Below are positions 26,746 through 36,166 of a stretch of DNA of 57,647 nucleotides, piece after piece (the first letter of the stretch is position 1; every line of letters starts with the position of its first letter). This stretch comes from Anaerococcus pacaensis 9403502 (GTDB taxonomy: Bacteria > Bacillota > Clostridia > Tissierellales > Peptoniphilaceae). Position numbers and translations under genes: made by a program. The stretch lies in contig HG326663.1 in the NCBI GenBank assembly GCA_000308255.3, positions 456,693 through 514,339 on the forward strand. The letters are read 5' to 3'. Under the pieces are notes generated by a model that searched no databases, was not told the DNA's origin, and saw only the letters and a list, made by a program, of their open reading frames with translations.

Positions 26746-27702
26746 CTATTCATCTCTTAGACTAAGTCCCATATCGTGAACTTTGTCTTTTACTTCTTCT
26801 AGTGATTTTTTACCAAAGTTTTTGATTGTCTTAAGCTCTGCTTCAGATTTTTCTACTATGTCGCCTACTGTATCGAAGCCTGCACGTTTTAGACAGTTGA
26901 ATGAACGTAGTGATAGGTCCATTTCTTCGATAGTTTTCTCTAGTGAGCTATCAGCAATTTCTGCACTAGATTCTTCTTCAACTATATCTTCGCTAGATTC
27001 TTCATCAAATGATACATTTGGAAGGTCTTTGAAGTATGTGAAATCATCTATAAGGATAGCTGCACCTTCTGATAGAGCTTCTTGTGGGTTTATTGTGCCA
27101 TTAGTCCAAACTTCAATGATGAGTTTGTCATAGTCTGTCACTTCGCCTACACGTGTGTTTTCTACATAGTAGTTTACTTTTTCTACTGGTGTAAATGATG
27201 AGTCTATTGCAATTGTACCAATAGGGTCTGATTCAGATTTATTTTGATCACTAATTCTATAACCCTTGCCATTTGTTACTTCTAGCGAGATGAAAAGTTT
27301 GCCCTTGTCATTTACTGTTGCAATATAGTGGTCTGGGTTTGCAATTTCAATAGAACTATCTTTGCTGATGTCTTTCGCTGTTACAATCTTTGGGCCTTCG
27401 ATTTCTAAAAATAGAGTCACATCTTCTTCAGTGTGTTTTTTGATATCGACACCCTTGATATTTAGTATAATTTCAGGAACGTCTTCTACTACTCCATCAA
27501 TTACTGAGAATTCATGAAGTACCCCTTCTATGAGAATTTTAGAGACGCTAGAACCAGGTAAGGATGATAAAAGCACCCTTCTCATACTGTTTCCAATGGT
27601 TGTACCATAGCCTCGTTCAAGTGGATATAAGGTAAATTTGCCGTAGTGCTCGTCTTCGTTTATATCCAATATTTCTATATTTGTATCTAATTTTTCGATC
27701 AT
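26746..27702 (-). CDS. rpoA: RNA polymerase alpha subunit
   Basis: A 318-residue subunit that nucleates RNA polymerase assembly. The N-terminal domain shows LERGYGTTIGNSMRRVLLSSLPG. An acidic linker (about residues 225-255, Glu/Ser-rich) leads to the C-terminal domain with LSLRSFNCLKRAGFDTVGDI and LKTIKNFGKKSLEEVKDK, which contacts UP elements and activators. Length is normal. AAGGAGT precedes the ATG. Confidence 0.99.
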   Translation of the reverse strand: MIEKLDTNIEILDINEDEHYGKFTLYPLERGYGTTIGNSMRRVLLSSLPGSSVSKILIEGVLHEFSVIDGVVEDVPEIILNIKGVDIKKHTEEDVTLFLEIEGPKIVTAKDISKDSSIEIANPDHYIATVNDKGKLFISLEVTNGKGYRISDQNKSESDPIGTIAIDSSFTPVEKVNYYVENTRVGEVTDYDKLIIEVWTNGTINPQEALSEGAAILIDDFTYFKDLPNVSFDEESSEDIVEEESSAEIADSSLEKTIEEMDLSLRSFNCLKRAGFDTVGDIVEKSEAELKTIKNFGKKSLEEVKDKVHDMGLSLRDE

Positions 27703-27737
27703 GGTAACTCCTTAGTTCTAACTTATGGTTATACTTA

Positions 27738-28331
27738 TTATTTAGAGTAGAACTCTACGATCATACGTTCTTCTACTGGAATATCGATCTCTTCTCTAGT
27801 TGGGAATCTATTGATTGTAACCTTTAGGTTTTCTAAGTCTGATGTCATCCAATCAACTACACCAAATGTAGCGTTGGTTTCTTTGATTGTTTTAAATAAA
27901 GCTTTGCTTCTAGATTTTTCGCGTACTTCGATTACATCGCCTTCTTCTACTAATAGTGATGGGATGTCTACTTGTTTACCATTTACAAGTAAGTGGCCGT
28001 GTGTTACGATTTGACGAGCTTCGCGACGTGTACGTGCAAGACCTGATCTAAATGCGATATTATCTAGTCTTCTTTCACAAAGTATGATTAGATTCTCACC
28101 AGTTTGTCCTGGCATCTTTGTTGCTTTTTCGTAATAACCTCTGAATTGTTTTTCAGATGTACCGTATATAAACTTAGCTTTTTGTTTTTCTCTTTGTTGC
28201 ATACCGTAGTCACTCATCTTGCCACGTCTTTGTGGAAGTTGGCGTTTAGACTCGCCTGTGTAACCTAGATATGCTGGAGAAATACCTAAAGCTCTTGCTC
28301 TTTTGTATACTGGATCTTTTGATACTGCCAT
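27738..28331 (-). CDS. rpsD: Ribosomal protein uS4, zinc-free form
   Basis: A 197-residue 30S assembly protein with the S4 RNA-binding domain near residue 88 (CERRLDNIAFRSGLARTRREARQIVTHGH). The N-terminus reads MAVSKDPVYKRARALG and lacks the CxxC zinc motif of the C+ form. The position between rpsK and rpoA is standard in many bacteria, though in B. subtilis rpsD is elsewhere. S4 can act as an operon repressor; no binding site is visible. Confidence 0.97.
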   Translation of the reverse strand: MAVSKDPVYKRARALGISPAYLGYTGESKRQLPQRRGKMSDYGMQQREKQKAKFIYGTSEKQFRGYYEKATKMPGQTGENLIILCERRLDNIAFRSGLARTRREARQIVTHGHLLVNGKQVDIPSLLVEEGDVIEVREKSRSKALFKTIKETNATFGVVDWMTSDLENLKVTINRFPTREEIDIPVEERMIVEFYSK

Positions 28332-28343
28332 GATTTCTCCTTA

Positions 28344-28742
28344 TTAAACTCTTTTTCTCTTTGGTGGTCTGCATCCGTTGTGTGGGATAGGTGTTACATC
28401 TTTAATCATAGTTACTTCAAGGCCTGCTGCTTGAAGGCTTCTGATTGCAGATTCACGACCACTTCCTGGTCCCTTTACATATACTTCAACTGTTTTTAGG
28501 CCTTGGTCAATTGCTTTTCTAGCAGCTACTTCTGCAGCTTCTTGTGCAGCAAATGGTGTTGACTTTCTAGATCCTCTAAAGCCTAGTTGGCCAGCTGAAG
28601 CCCAAGAAATCGCATTACCTTGCATGTCTGTAAGGGTTACCATTGTGTTATTAAATGTTGAGTTAATGTGAGCTTGGCCACGTTCAATATTTTTTTTGAC
28701 TCTTCTCTTACCACGAGATGTTGTTCTGCCTTTTTGTGCCAT
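28344..28742 (-). CDS. rpsK: Ribosomal protein uS11
   Basis: A 132-residue platform protein of the 30S subunit with the family segments [34 protein letters not shown] and the C-terminal THIPHNG-like [15 protein letters not shown]. It lies 9 bp after rpsM and 12 bp before rpsD. Confidence 0.98.
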   Translation of the reverse strand: MAQKGRTTSRGKRRVKKNIERGQAHINSTFNNTMVTLTDMQGNAISWASAGQLGFRGSRKSTPFAAQEAAEVAARKAIDQGLKTVEVYVKGPGSGRESAIRSLQAAGLEVTMIKDVTPIPHNGCRPPKRKRV

Positions 28743-28751
28743 TTATTCTCC

Positions 28752-29096
28752 TTAACCCTTTCTTCCTTTTCTTGTTCTTGCGTTGTTTTTAGTGTTTTGT
28801 CCTCTTACAGGAAGACCCGCTTTGTGTCTCATACCTCTATAGCAGTTTACTTCACGTAGTGCTCTAATATTCATAGATACTTCACGACGAAGGTCACCTT
28901 CTATAGTGTAGTGATCAAGCTCAGCTCTGATCTTACCTAGTTCATCTTCAGTAAGGTCTTTCATTTTTGTGTCTGGGTTGATTCCTGTATTTTTAAGTAT
29001 TTCGTTTGCAGTAGCGCGTCCTATACCATAGATATATGTTAGGCCTATCTCTGCTCTTTTTTCTCTAGGTAAATCTATACCAGCTAATCTTGGCAT
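28752..29096 (-). CDS. rpsM: Ribosomal protein uS13
   Basis: A 114-residue protein of the 30S head, slightly shorter than the usual 121. It starts [14 protein letters not shown], has [15 protein letters not shown] and ends in the basic tail [17 protein letters not shown] that reaches the tRNA sites. It follows rpmJ with a 9-bp gap. Confidence 0.98.
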   Translation of the reverse strand: MPRLAGIDLPREKRAEIGLTYIYGIGRATANEILKNTGINPDTKMKDLTEDELGKIRAELDHYTIEGDLRREVSMNIRALREVNCYRGMRHKAGLPVRGQNTKNNARTRKGRKG

Positions 29097-29105
29097 ATAG
29101 CCCTC

Positions 29106-29219
29106 CTAACCTTGTCTTTGTTTGTGCTTTGGATTGTCGCAAATTACCATAACTTTACCGTTTCTTTTGATAACTTTGCATTTATCACACATTTTTTTAA
29201 CTGATGCTCTAACTTTCAT
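29106..29219 (-). CDS. rpmJ: Ribosomal protein bL36
   Basis: A 37-residue protein found by translating the minus strand: it begins [16 protein letters not shown] and ends NPKHKQRQG. The zinc-ribbon ligands are Cys11, Cys14, Cys27 and His32. An AGGAGA ribosome site lies upstream. It sits between infA and rpsM as in most Firmicutes. The gap to infA contains the hairpin cluster. Confidence 0.97.
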   Translation of the reverse strand: MKVRASVKKMCDKCKVIKRNGKVMVICDNPKHKQRQG

Positions 29220-29269
29220 TTGTAAATTTTCTCCTATTCTAGTGGATTTACTTTATCCTTTGACCTTAT

Positions 29270-29391
29270 ATATCCTCTCGCTAACCCCTTCGGGTTAGCT
29301 CGCTTAGTTCTCTGGATTCACTTGAAGCTACGCTTCTGCGTTCATCTCAGAGATGAAAAATCCTTCGGATTTTCCATCCATGAGAGTGGGA
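29270..29391. repeat. Stem-loop cluster between infA and rpmJ
   Basis: Three strong hairpins occupy about 110 bp inside the ribosomal operon: GCTAACCC/GGGTTAGC (29280-29299), ACGC/GCGT (29330-29341), and a compound stem at 29345-29385 with an inner AAAATCC/GGATTTT, then GATG/CATC and TCTCA/TGAGA. None is followed by a long U tract on the minus strand. Their loops use TTC/GAA, like the stems at 12.2-12.9 kb. Confidence 0.7.
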
Positions 29392-29610
29392 CTACTTGCG
29401 TCTCCAGGTTATTCTACCTTGGGTAAGGTCATATGGAGATAGTTCTACTGTTACTGTATCTCCTTCTAGTATTCTAATGCTGTTCATGCGAAGCTTGCCT
29501 GAGATATGAGCTTGTATTTCATGTCCATTTTCAAGTTCTACTCTAAATATTGCATTAGGTAGAGCTTCTGTAACAACTCCTGTAACTTCTATAGCATCTT
29601 TTTTTGACAT
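29392..29610 (-). CDS. infA: Translation initiation factor IF-1
   Basis: A 72-residue OB-fold factor that occupies the ribosomal A site during initiation. The start [11 protein letters not shown] (29610) has AGGAGG upstream; the ten-codon extension does not. [23 protein letters not shown] and the C-terminal [11 protein letters not shown] are diagnostic. The map gene that often sits between adk and infA is absent. Confidence 0.98.
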   Translation of the reverse strand: MSKKDAIEVTGVVTEALPNAIFRVELENGHEIQAHISGKLRMNSIRILEGDTVTVELSPYDLTQGRITWRRK

Positions 29611-29657
29611 ATATAGAACCTCCTTTAGTTTGTCTAACATGTCTTATCTTTTCAGTG

Positions 29658-29677
29658 TGTCTTATATAAATAAGACA
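29658..29677. other. Inverted repeat upstream of infA
   Basis: TGTCTTAT (29658-29665) and ATAAGACA (29670-29677) form an 8-bp stem in the 120-bp leader between adk and infA. The unit TCTTAT recurs at 29642-29647. Role unknown; it could fold in the mRNA ahead of infA. Confidence 0.5.
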
Positions 29678-29729
29678 TATCGTCCTAACCTATGAAAGGT
29701 CCTTGTAATCTCTTTTTTACTAGCATAAA

Positions 29730-30386
29730 TTAGTGGTTTTCCTCTAATTTATATTTAAATTCTTTAAATACTTCGTCCGGTTTTTTTGAACCGTCAATAC
29801 TCTTTAATATACCTTTATTCCTGTAATAATCAATGAGTACAGCTGTGTTTTTGTTGTATACGTTGATTCTGTTTGTGACAGTTTCGATATTATCATCTGC
29901 CCTTTGGATAAGCTCTGCTCCACATTTGTCGCATATGCCATCTACCTTTGGTGGATTGTTTATCACATGATAAGTTGCTCCACAGTTTGGGCATGTTCTT
30001 CTGCCTGAGATTCTCTCAATTAGAATTTCACTGTCTACATCTAAATATATTACTAGGTCTATTTTATCATTACGGTCTGTCATACCAGAATCTAGGGCTT
30101 CTGCCTGAGCTACTGTTCTTGGGAAACCATCAAAAAGTATGATTTTATCATCCGTATGCTCTAGACTATCGTATTTGTCCCAAAGTAGGTCGATTGTGAC
30201 ATCATCTGGGACAAGCTCGCCCTTATCCATGTATCCTTTGGCCTTAAGGCCTAGTGGAGTTTCATTTTGGATGTTATATCTAAATAAATCTCCAGTTGCA
30301 ATTTGATATGCATTACAGTCTTCTACGATTTTATTTGAAAGTGTACCCTTGCCTGCTCCAGGAGGTCCTAACAATATAATATTCAT
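29730..30386 (-). CDS. adk: Adenylate kinase, long zinc-type lid
   Basis: A 218-residue enzyme catalysing 2 ADP to ATP plus AMP. The P-loop is GPPGAGKGT. The LID contains the four zinc Cys as CPNCG and CDKCG, typical of Gram-positive forms. DGFPRTVAQAEAL is the AMP-site segment. It lies 3 bp after secY. Confidence 0.98.
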   Translation of the reverse strand: MNIILLGPPGAGKGTLSNKIVEDCNAYQIATGDLFRYNIQNETPLGLKAKGYMDKGELVPDDVTIDLLWDKYDSLEHTDDKIILFDGFPRTVAQAEALDSGMTDRNDKIDLVIYLDVDSEILIERISGRRTCPNCGATYHVINNPPKVDGICDKCGAELIQRADDNIETVTNRINVYNKNTAVLIDYYRNKGILKSIDGSKKPDEVFKEFKYKLEENH

Positions 30387-30389
30387 CTC

Positions 30390-31664
30390 TTACCTATTTA
30401 AAAATCCTTTGTATTGCTTCATAGTCATCATTGCTTCTAGTTGTTTGATTGTTTCAATAATTACACCTACCACGATGATTACTGATGAACCACCAAATGA
30501 TATTGTAATACCTAAAAGTCTACTTGCTATTGCAGGGATTATTGTAAGTAGGGCAAGTGCAATAGATCCGATAAATGTGATCCTTGTTGCTACTTTTCCT
30601 AGATACTCGCTGGTTGGTTTACCAGGTCTGATACCAGGGATAAAACCACCATTTTGTTGAAGCTGTTTTGCATACTCTACAGTGTTAAATTGGATTTGAT
30701 TGTAGAAGTAAGCAAAGATTAATATAAGTGCTGATTGCAATAGTAGGTATACTATAAATCCTCCAGTTGTGTTTTGGAAGAAATTATTGATTCCGCTTTG
30801 TCCACCATTTCCAAAGAATAGGGAAATTGTTGATGGTATAGCTAGTACTGCAGATGCAAATACGATTGGCATTACCCCACCCATGTTTACTTTTACAGGG
30901 ATGTGTGTAGACTGGCCACCGTACATCTTGCGTCCTACTACTCTCTTGGCATATTGGATAGGGATTTTTCTTTCACCTTCTGATATGAGTACTACAGCGA
31001 TTACTATTAGAACAACGATGATTGCCATGATTATCATTGGCAGATAACCTGTAAGTCCATAGTGAACTTGTGTGCTCCAACGGCTGATTGTTCTTGGGAA
31101 TGATGCGATAATACCCATAAAGATTATAAGTGAAGTACCATTACCAAGTCCTTTTTCGGTTATGGTTTCACCCATCCAAGTTACAAACATTGTTCCACCT
31201 ATGAGGACAACATTCATTACAAATTTTTCAAAGCCTGTTGCATTTGATAAAGCTTGTCCATATAGACCATTGGTTACTGCTATAGCTTGGAATATCGCAA
31301 GTACTATAGTTAAGTATCTGGTGTATTTTTGGATTTGCTTACGGCCTTGTTCGCCTTCTCGTGTTAACTCTTCTAGTCGTGGTATTACTACTGTTAGTAG
31401 TTGCATTACGATAGATGATGTAATGTATGGTTGTACCCCTAGGGCAAATATTGATAGGGTTGATAGGCCCCCACCTGTTAGCATGTTTAGATAGTCTACA
31501 AGTGTTCCTTCTACATTAGAATAAGCTGCTTGTAGTGCGCCCCTGTCTATAAATGGAATAGGAATGTTGTTTCCTAGTCTATAGACAATGAGCATAAGTA
31601 GAGTAAACCAGAATCTTTTTCTAACCTCTGGCTCTCTCGATGCTTTTTTTATTGTATCTAGCAT
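30390..31664 (-). CDS. secY: Protein translocase channel subunit SecY
   Basis: A 424-residue ten-helix membrane channel for Sec export. Recognisable segments are FWFTLLMLIVYRLGNNIPIPFID at the first helix, the plug/helix-2 region GLSTLSIFALGVQPYITSS and GGFIPGIRPGKPTSEYL near the C-terminus. It is 11 bp after rplO. It would serve the two large exported surface proteins downstream and all lipoproteins here. Confidence 0.98.
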   Translation of the reverse strand: MLDTIKKASREPEVRKRFWFTLLMLIVYRLGNNIPIPFIDRGALQAAYSNVEGTLVDYLNMLTGGGLSTLSIFALGVQPYITSSIVMQLLTVVIPRLEELTREGEQGRKQIQKYTRYLTIVLAIFQAIAVTNGLYGQALSNATGFEKFVMNVVLIGGTMFVTWMGETITEKGLGNGTSLIIFMGIIASFPRTISRWSTQVHYGLTGYLPMIIMAIIVVLIVIAVVLISEGERKIPIQYAKRVVGRKMYGGQSTHIPVKVNMGGVMPIVFASAVLAIPSTISLFFGNGGQSGINNFFQNTTGGFIVYLLLQSALILIFAYFYNQIQFNTVEYAKQLQQNGGFIPGIRPGKPTSEYLGKVATRITFIGSIALALLTIIPAIASRLLGITISFGGSSVIIVVGVIIETIKQLEAMMTMKQYKGFLNR

Positions 31665-31675
31665 TGCTCACCTTC

Positions 31676-32170
31676 TTAGTTTTCTGTAGTTTGTTCTTTC
31701 TTAGATGGTTTTACCCATTTTTTAACTTCGATCTCTTCTACACTACCGCCAGCTGCTTCGATTTTTTCTTTAGCGCTAGCTGTGAATTTGTGAGCTTTTA
31801 CTGTAAGCTTTCTTTCTAGTTCGCCATCACCAAGGATTTTGATACCATCTTTAGCTTTGTTTTTGTTTAGTAATTTTGTTTCAAATAATAGTTCTGGTGT
31901 GATTTCTGTGCCGTCTTCAAATACGTTTAGGCTTTCAACATTGATTGTTTCATAAATCTTTTTGTTGTGGTTTGTAAAGCCTCTTTTTGGTAGACGTCTA
32001 TATAGAGGCATTTGACCACCTTCAAATCCTGGTCTTACGCCACCACCAGATCTAGAGTTTTGCCCGTCTTGACCACGGCCAGCGCGTGTACCATTTCCTG
32101 AACCTGGACCTCTACCTTTTCTTTTCTTTTTCTTTAAAGGTTCATTAGGTTGTAAATCATGTAATTTCAT
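31676..32170 (-). CDS. rplO: Ribosomal protein uL15
   Basis: A 164-residue 50S protein with the Gly/Arg-rich N-terminal extension ([18 protein letters not shown]) and [10 protein letters not shown]. It is about 15 residues longer than the usual form, the excess being the polar C-terminal tail ending KKEQTTEN. Confidence 0.97.
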   Translation of the reverse strand: MKLHDLQPNEPLKKKKRKGRGPGSGNGTRAGRGQDGQNSRSGGGVRPGFEGGQMPLYRRLPKRGFTNHNKKIYETINVESLNVFEDGTEITPELLFETKLLNKNKAKDGIKILGDGELERKLTVKAHKFTASAKEKIEAAGGSVEEIEVKKWVKPSKKEQTTEN

Positions 32171-32179
32171 TTTACACTC

Positions 32180-32362
32180 CTAGTTTATTTCTTTTACTTC
32201 TAGCATAAAAGGAATTTTATTAATCATTCCTCTGATTGCTGGATTATCTTCTTTTACAACGCTTTGGCCGATCTTTTTAAGACCTAGGGCTTTAGCTGTT
32301 GCAATTTGATCATCTTTTCTACCGATAAAAGATCTTTTAAGTGTGATTTCTAATTGACTCAT
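32180..32362 (-). CDS. rpmD: Ribosomal protein uL30
   Basis: A 60-residue 50S protein, [19 protein letters not shown], with the conserved [21 protein letters not shown]. It is placed between rpsE and rplO as usual. Confidence 0.97.
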   Translation of the reverse strand: MSQLEITLKRSFIGRKDDQIATAKALGLKKIGQSVVKEDNPAIRGMINKIPFMLEVKEIN

Positions 32363-32372
32363 AGCTCTCTCC

Positions 32373-32882
32373 TTAATAATCGAATTCTTCTACGGCGATG
32401 CCACGAAGTTTTGCTACCTCTTCAACAGTTTTCATGTTGCCAAAGGCATCAAGACATGCGTTGATGATGTTTCTTGGGTTGTTTGAACCAAGGTTTTTAG
32501 CACGGATATCTTTGTAACCTGCAAGTTCGCAAATAGCACGAACTGGACCACCAGCGATAACCCCAGTACCTTCTGCAGCTGGCATTAGTAGTACGTGGCC
32601 TGCACCTTTTTCACCTTCGATTCTGTGAGGGATAGTAGTTCCTACAATTGGAACGTTGATCATGTGTTTTTTAGCATCTTCTGTTGCTTTTCTGATTGCT
32701 TCTGGTACTTCAGTAGCTTTACCAGTTCCAACGCCTACAACGCCTTCACCGTTTCCTACTACTACAAGGGCAGCAAATCTCATGTTACGACCACCTTTTA
32801 CAGTTTTAGCAACACGGTTAATAGCAACTACTCTGTCTTCGAGGTTTAGCTTTTCTACTTCACTTCTTAATAAATAATTCAT
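32373..32882 (-). CDS. rpsE: Ribosomal protein uS5
   Basis: A 169-residue 30S protein involved in decoding accuracy. Visible are [26 protein letters not shown] (double-stranded RNA-binding loop) and [22 protein letters not shown]. Starts with AGGAGG upstream of the ATG at 32882. Confidence 0.98.
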   Translation of the reverse strand: MNYLLRSEVEKLNLEDRVVAINRVAKTVKGGRNMRFAALVVVGNGEGVVGVGTGKATEVPEAIRKATEDAKKHMINVPIVGTTIPHRIEGEKGAGHVLLMPAAEGTGVIAGGPVRAICELAGYKDIRAKNLGSNNPRNIINACLDAFGNMKTVEEVAKLRGIAVEEFDY

Positions 32883-32895
32883 CTAATACCTCCTA

Positions 32896-33261
32896 TTAAA
32901 ACTTAAGACCAGCTTCGCGTGCGCCATCAGCTAATGCCTTAACTTTACCATGGTAAATATTACCATTTCTATCAAATGCTACTTCAGTAATACCAGCTTC
33001 AATTGCTTTTTTACCGATAGCTTCGCCTACTCTTGTTGCAGCTTCGATGTTTGATTTGCTTGATAAACCTTCTGCTACATCAGCTTGTAGGGTGTTTGCA
33101 CTAGCAAGTGTTACGCCGTTTACATCATCGATGATTTGAGCGTAGATGTTTGCATTTGATTTGTATACTGATAGTCTTGGTCTTTGAGGAGTACCGCTTA
33201 CTTTAGCTCTAACTCTTTTTTTACGAGTAAGCTTTCTATCTCTTTTATTATTTTTAGCCAT
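32896..33261 (-). CDS. rplR: Ribosomal protein uL18
   Basis: A 121-residue 5S-rRNA-binding protein. The basic N-terminus [21 protein letters not shown], then [17 protein letters not shown] and [24 protein letters not shown] are characteristic. Nine bases separate it from rplF. Confidence 0.98.
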   Translation of the reverse strand: MAKNNKRDRKLTRKKRVRAKVSGTPQRPRLSVYKSNANIYAQIIDDVNGVTLASANTLQADVAEGLSSKSNIEAATRVGEAIGKKAIEAGITEVAFDRNGNIYHGKVKALADGAREAGLKF

Positions 33262-33270
33262 TTATATCTC

Positions 33271-33810
33271 CTACTTACCTGTCTTACCAACTTTACGTCT
33301 TACATGTTCGCCTTCATATCTGATACCCTTACCTTTGTATGGTTCTGGTTTTCTCCATTTTCTGATATTTGCTGCATGTAAGCCAACTAATTGCTTATCT
33401 ATACCTTTTACTACGATTGTTCTATCGTTTGGTACTTCTACTTCTATACCTTCTGGGTCTGGCATAGTTACTTGGTGGGAGAAACCTAAGTTCATTACTA
33501 GGTTGTTACCTTGTTTTGATGCTCTATAACCTGTACCTTCGATTTGAAGTGTTTTAGAGAAACCTTCTGTAACACCAGTTACCATGTTTGCAATTAGTGA
33601 TCTATATAGACCGTGGTCGATGTTTTGTTGTTTTGTGTAATCTTCTGGAATTTTAACTAGTAGTTCGTTTTCTACTTGTTCTAATTCAATTGTTTTTGGA
33701 TATTTAAGCTCAAGGTTACCCTTAGGGCCTTCAACTCTTAGGTTGTTATTATCAATCACAACTGAAACACCAGATGGGATTTCTATTGGAAGTTTACCTA
33801 TTCTTGACAT
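33271..33810 (-). CDS. rplF: Ribosomal protein uL6
   Basis: A 179-residue 50S protein with two repeated domains. MSRIGKLPIEIPSGV opens the first; the second carries GFSHQVTMPDPEGIEVEV and the C-terminal PEPYKGKGIRYEGEHVRRKVGKTGK next to the sarcin-ricin loop. Confidence 0.98.
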   Translation of the reverse strand: MSRIGKLPIEIPSGVSVVIDNNNLRVEGPKGNLELKYPKTIELEQVENELLVKIPEDYTKQQNIDHGLYRSLIANMVTGVTEGFSKTLQIEGTGYRASKQGNNLVMNLGFSHQVTMPDPEGIEVEVPNDRTIVVKGIDKQLVGLHAANIRKWRKPEPYKGKGIRYEGEHVRRKVGKTGK

Positions 33811-33820
33811 ATATTTCTCC

Positions 33821-34216
33821 TTACCATACGTAACAAATAACTTCGCCGCCTACGTTTTCACTTCTAGCAGCTCTATCAGTTAAAAGTCCTTTTGATGTTG
33901 AAATAATAGCTGTTCCAAGGCCGTTTAGTACTTTTGGTACTTCGTTTGCTTTTACATAAACACGTAGACCTGGTTTACTAATACGTCTTAGGCCTGAGAT
34001 TACTTTTTCGCCATTTTCTGTATATTTTAAGTCTATTGTAAGAATTCCTTGTTTGTTGTCTTCTTCAACGTTAAAACCGCTTATGAAGCCTTCATCAAGA
34101 AGAATTTGAGCAATAGCTTGTTTTTCATTAGAAGATGGTAAACTTACAGATTTATGATTTGCTTTGTTACCATTTCTTATTCTAGTTAGCATATCCGCTA
34201 TTGGATCTGTCATCAT
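33821..34216 (-). CDS. rpsH: Ribosomal protein uS8
   Basis: A 131-residue 30S assembly protein. [16 protein letters not shown] and the C-terminal [26 protein letters not shown] are diagnostic. Two ATG codons are adjacent; the GGAGG site, nine bases upstream, favours the first. In E. coli S8 represses the spc operon at rplE; I see no matching hairpin here. Confidence 0.98.
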   Translation of the reverse strand: MMTDPIADMLTRIRNGNKANHKSVSLPSSNEKQAIAQILLDEGFISGFNVEEDNKQGILTIDLKYTENGEKVISGLRRISKPGLRVYVKANEVPKVLNGLGTAIISTSKGLLTDRAARSENVGGEVICYVW

Positions 34217-34234
34217 AATTGTTATCCTCCCTAA

Positions 34235-34420
34235 TTACCAGCTTGATTTTCTTACTCCTGGAATTTTACCTTCGTTTGCTAGTTCTCTAAAGCAAATACG
34301 GCAGATTCCATATTTTCTCAAAACTGAGTGTGGTCTTCCACAAATTTTGCATCTTGAGTATTCACGAGTGCTAAATTTTTGTTCTCTCTTTTGTTTAGCT
34401 ATCATTGACTTTTTAGCCAT
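34235..34420 (-). CDS. rpsN: Ribosomal protein uS14, zinc-binding type Z
   Basis: A 61-residue 30S protein. CKICG and CRICF supply the four zinc Cys, so this is the short zinc-dependent form. With zinc-type L36 and adenylate kinase in the same operon, several products here need zinc. Confidence 0.98.
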   Translation of the reverse strand: MAKKSMIAKQKREQKFSTREYSRCKICGRPHSVLRKYGICRICFRELANEGKIPGVRKSSW

Positions 34421-34430
34421 TTTTACTCCT

Positions 34431-34973
34431 TTATTTTGTAAATGGCATTCCCATTAATTCTAAGAATGCTTTAGCTTCTTCGTCAGTTTGTGCAGTAGTA
34501 ACTATTGTGATATCCATACCATGTAGGAAGTCTACATCGTCATATTTGATTTCAGGGAATATTAGTTGTTCTTTGATTCCTAATGAGTAATTACCACGTC
34601 CATCAAATGAGTTTGGATTGATACCTCTAAAGTCACGTACACGTGGAAGTGATATTGAGATTAACTTATCTAGGAAGTCATACATCTTATCACGTCTTAG
34701 TGTTACTTTGGCACCGATTGCTTGGCCTTCTCTAAGTTTGAAGTTAGCTACTGATTTTTTAGCTTTTGCTTCGATTGGTTGTTGACCTGTAATAAGTGCT
34801 AGCTCTTCTTTTACTGAGTTTAGTAGGTTTTGGTTATCTTTTGCTTCACCAAGACCAACGTTTACTACGATTTTTTCAAGCTTTGGTACTTGCATTACAT
34901 TGTCATAGCCAAACTTTTCGATTAATTGTTCTACTACTTCGTTATCGTATTTTTCTTTAAGTCTATTTGCCAT
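34431..34973 (-). CDS. rplE: Ribosomal protein uL5
   Basis: A 180-residue 5S-rRNA-binding protein contacting the P-site t[31 protein letters not shown] and [25 protein letters not shown] are family signatures. It lies 10 bp before rpsN in transcription order. Confidence 0.98.
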   Translation of the reverse strand: MANRLKEKYDNEVVEQLIEKFGYDNVMQVPKLEKIVVNVGLGEAKDNQNLLNSVKEELALITGQQPIEAKAKKSVANFKLREGQAIGAKVTLRRDKMYDFLDKLISISLPRVRDFRGINPNSFDGRGNYSLGIKEQLIFPEIKYDDVDFLHGMDITIVTTAQTDEEAKAFLELMGMPFTK

Positions 34974-34986
34974 GGATGTCTCCTAA

Positions 34987-35295
34987 CTAGTCGAATATTT
35001 CGTTTGTCTTTAGGCTTTTTCTGATCTTTTTGCCATCTTCGACAACGCGGCTAACTCTAACACCTCTGCCTAGTTCTTCTGAGTATAGAAGTACTTTAGA
35101 AGCATCGATTGGACCTTCTTTTTCAATTCTTCCAGATTCGCCACCCATTTGGGTTGCTCTTTGGTGTTTGATCCTTACGTTAGCACCTTCAACTATAACT
35201 TTATTTTCTTTTGGGAAAGCAGCTAGTACTTCACCAACATGGCCCTTGTATTGGCCAGATATAATTTGTACTTTGTCACCTTTTTTTACATGCAT
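34987..35295 (-). CDS. rplX: Ribosomal protein uL24
   Basis: A 102-residue 50S assembly initiator with the KOW motif at VKKGDKVQIISGQYKGHVGEV. I start it at MHVKKGD (35295), preceded by AGGAGA; the ten-codon extension overlaps rplN. Confidence 0.97.
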   Translation of the reverse strand: MHVKKGDKVQIISGQYKGHVGEVLAAFPKENKVIVEGANVRIKHQRATQMGGESGRIEKEGPIDASKVLLYSEELGRGVRVSRVVEDGKKIRKSLKTNEIFD

Positions 35296-35305
35296 TTCGT
35301 TTCTC

Positions 35306-35674
35306 CTATAGTACTTCTGGAGCAAGAGAGATGATTCTCATAAATCCTTCTGCTCTTAGTTCTCTTGTAACTGGTCCGAAGATACGTGTTCCAACTGGTG
35401 ATTTGTCTTCTTTGATGATAACACCAGCGTTATCGTCAAATCTAATTGTAGATCCATCTAGTCTTTTTAGACCACGTTTGCTACGTACGATTACAGCTTT
35501 TACAACATCACCTTTTTTTACCGCTCCGCCGGGTGTTGCACTTTTTACAGAACAAACTACAACATCGCCGATGTTAGCATATCTGATACCAGTACCACCT
35601 AGGACTTTAATTACTTGTAATTCACGTGCTCCTGAGTTATCTGCAACTCTCATACGAGTTTCTTGTTGTATCAT
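35306..35674 (-). CDS. rplN: Ribosomal protein uL14
   Basis: A 122-residue 50S protein at the subunit interface. [27 protein letters not shown] and [28 protein letters not shown] are nearly invariant ends of the family. AGGAGA precedes the ATG. Confidence 0.98.
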   Translation of the reverse strand: MIQQETRMRVADNSGARELQVIKVLGGTGIRYANIGDVVVCSVKSATPGGAVKKGDVVKAVIVRSKRGLKRLDGSTIRFDDNAGVIIKEDKSPVGTRIFGPVTRELRAEGFMRIISLAPEVL

Positions 35675-35691
35675 TAGTGTCTCCTTAATAA

Positions 35692-35952
35692 TTAAACAAT
35701 TTCAGCAGCTTGAGCAATTCTTACTAGTCTCCATCTTTTTGTCTTAGATAGTGGTCTAGTTTCCATGATTACTACTATATCGCCTACTTTAGCTTCATTG
35801 TTTTCGTCATGAGCTTTGTATTTTTTGCTTCTGTTGATTCTTTTTTTGTAAACTGGGTGTGGGATCTTGTCTTCTACAAGGACAGTAATTGTTTTATCCA
35901 TTGCATCAGATACTACTACACCACGAGCTACTCTTCTACTATTTCTTTCCAT
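35692..35952 (-). CDS. rpsQ: Ribosomal protein uS17
   Basis: An 86-residue 30S OB-fold protein. [19 protein letters not shown] and [21 protein letters not shown] identify it. It lies 5 bp after rpmC. Confidence 0.98.
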   Translation of the reverse strand: MERNSRRVARGVVVSDAMDKTITVLVEDKIPHPVYKKRINRSKKYKAHDENNEAKVGDIVVIMETRPLSKTKRWRLVRIAQAAEIV

Positions 35953-35957
35953 GATGC

Positions 35958-36164
35958 TTAAGCCTCCCTACCCATATTTAGTTTTCTTTCAGTTTGGATT
36001 GTCTTAACACGAGCTATGTCTTTTTTGACATTTCCTATTGCTGATGGATTTTCTAATTGTCCAGTTGCAAGTCTGAAACGAAGATTAAAAAGCTCACTTT
36101 GTAAATCATAAAGTTGTTTATCTAAATCATGATCTGATAAATTTCTGATTTCTTTTGCTTTCAT
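35958..36164 (-). CDS. rpmC: Ribosomal protein uL29
   Basis: A 68-residue helical-hairpin 50S protein near the exit tunnel. [28 protein letters not shown] and [12 protein letters not shown] are standard. Two bases separate it from rplP. Confidence 0.97.
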   Translation of the reverse strand: MKAKEIRNLSDHDLDKQLYDLQSELFNLRFRLATGQLENPSAIGNVKKDIARVKTIQTERKLNMGREA

Positions 36165-36166
36165 TA

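Noticed and set aside
29641..29729. Riboswitch ahead of infA
   Set aside because: Only one 8-bp stem and no recognised ligand-binding core.
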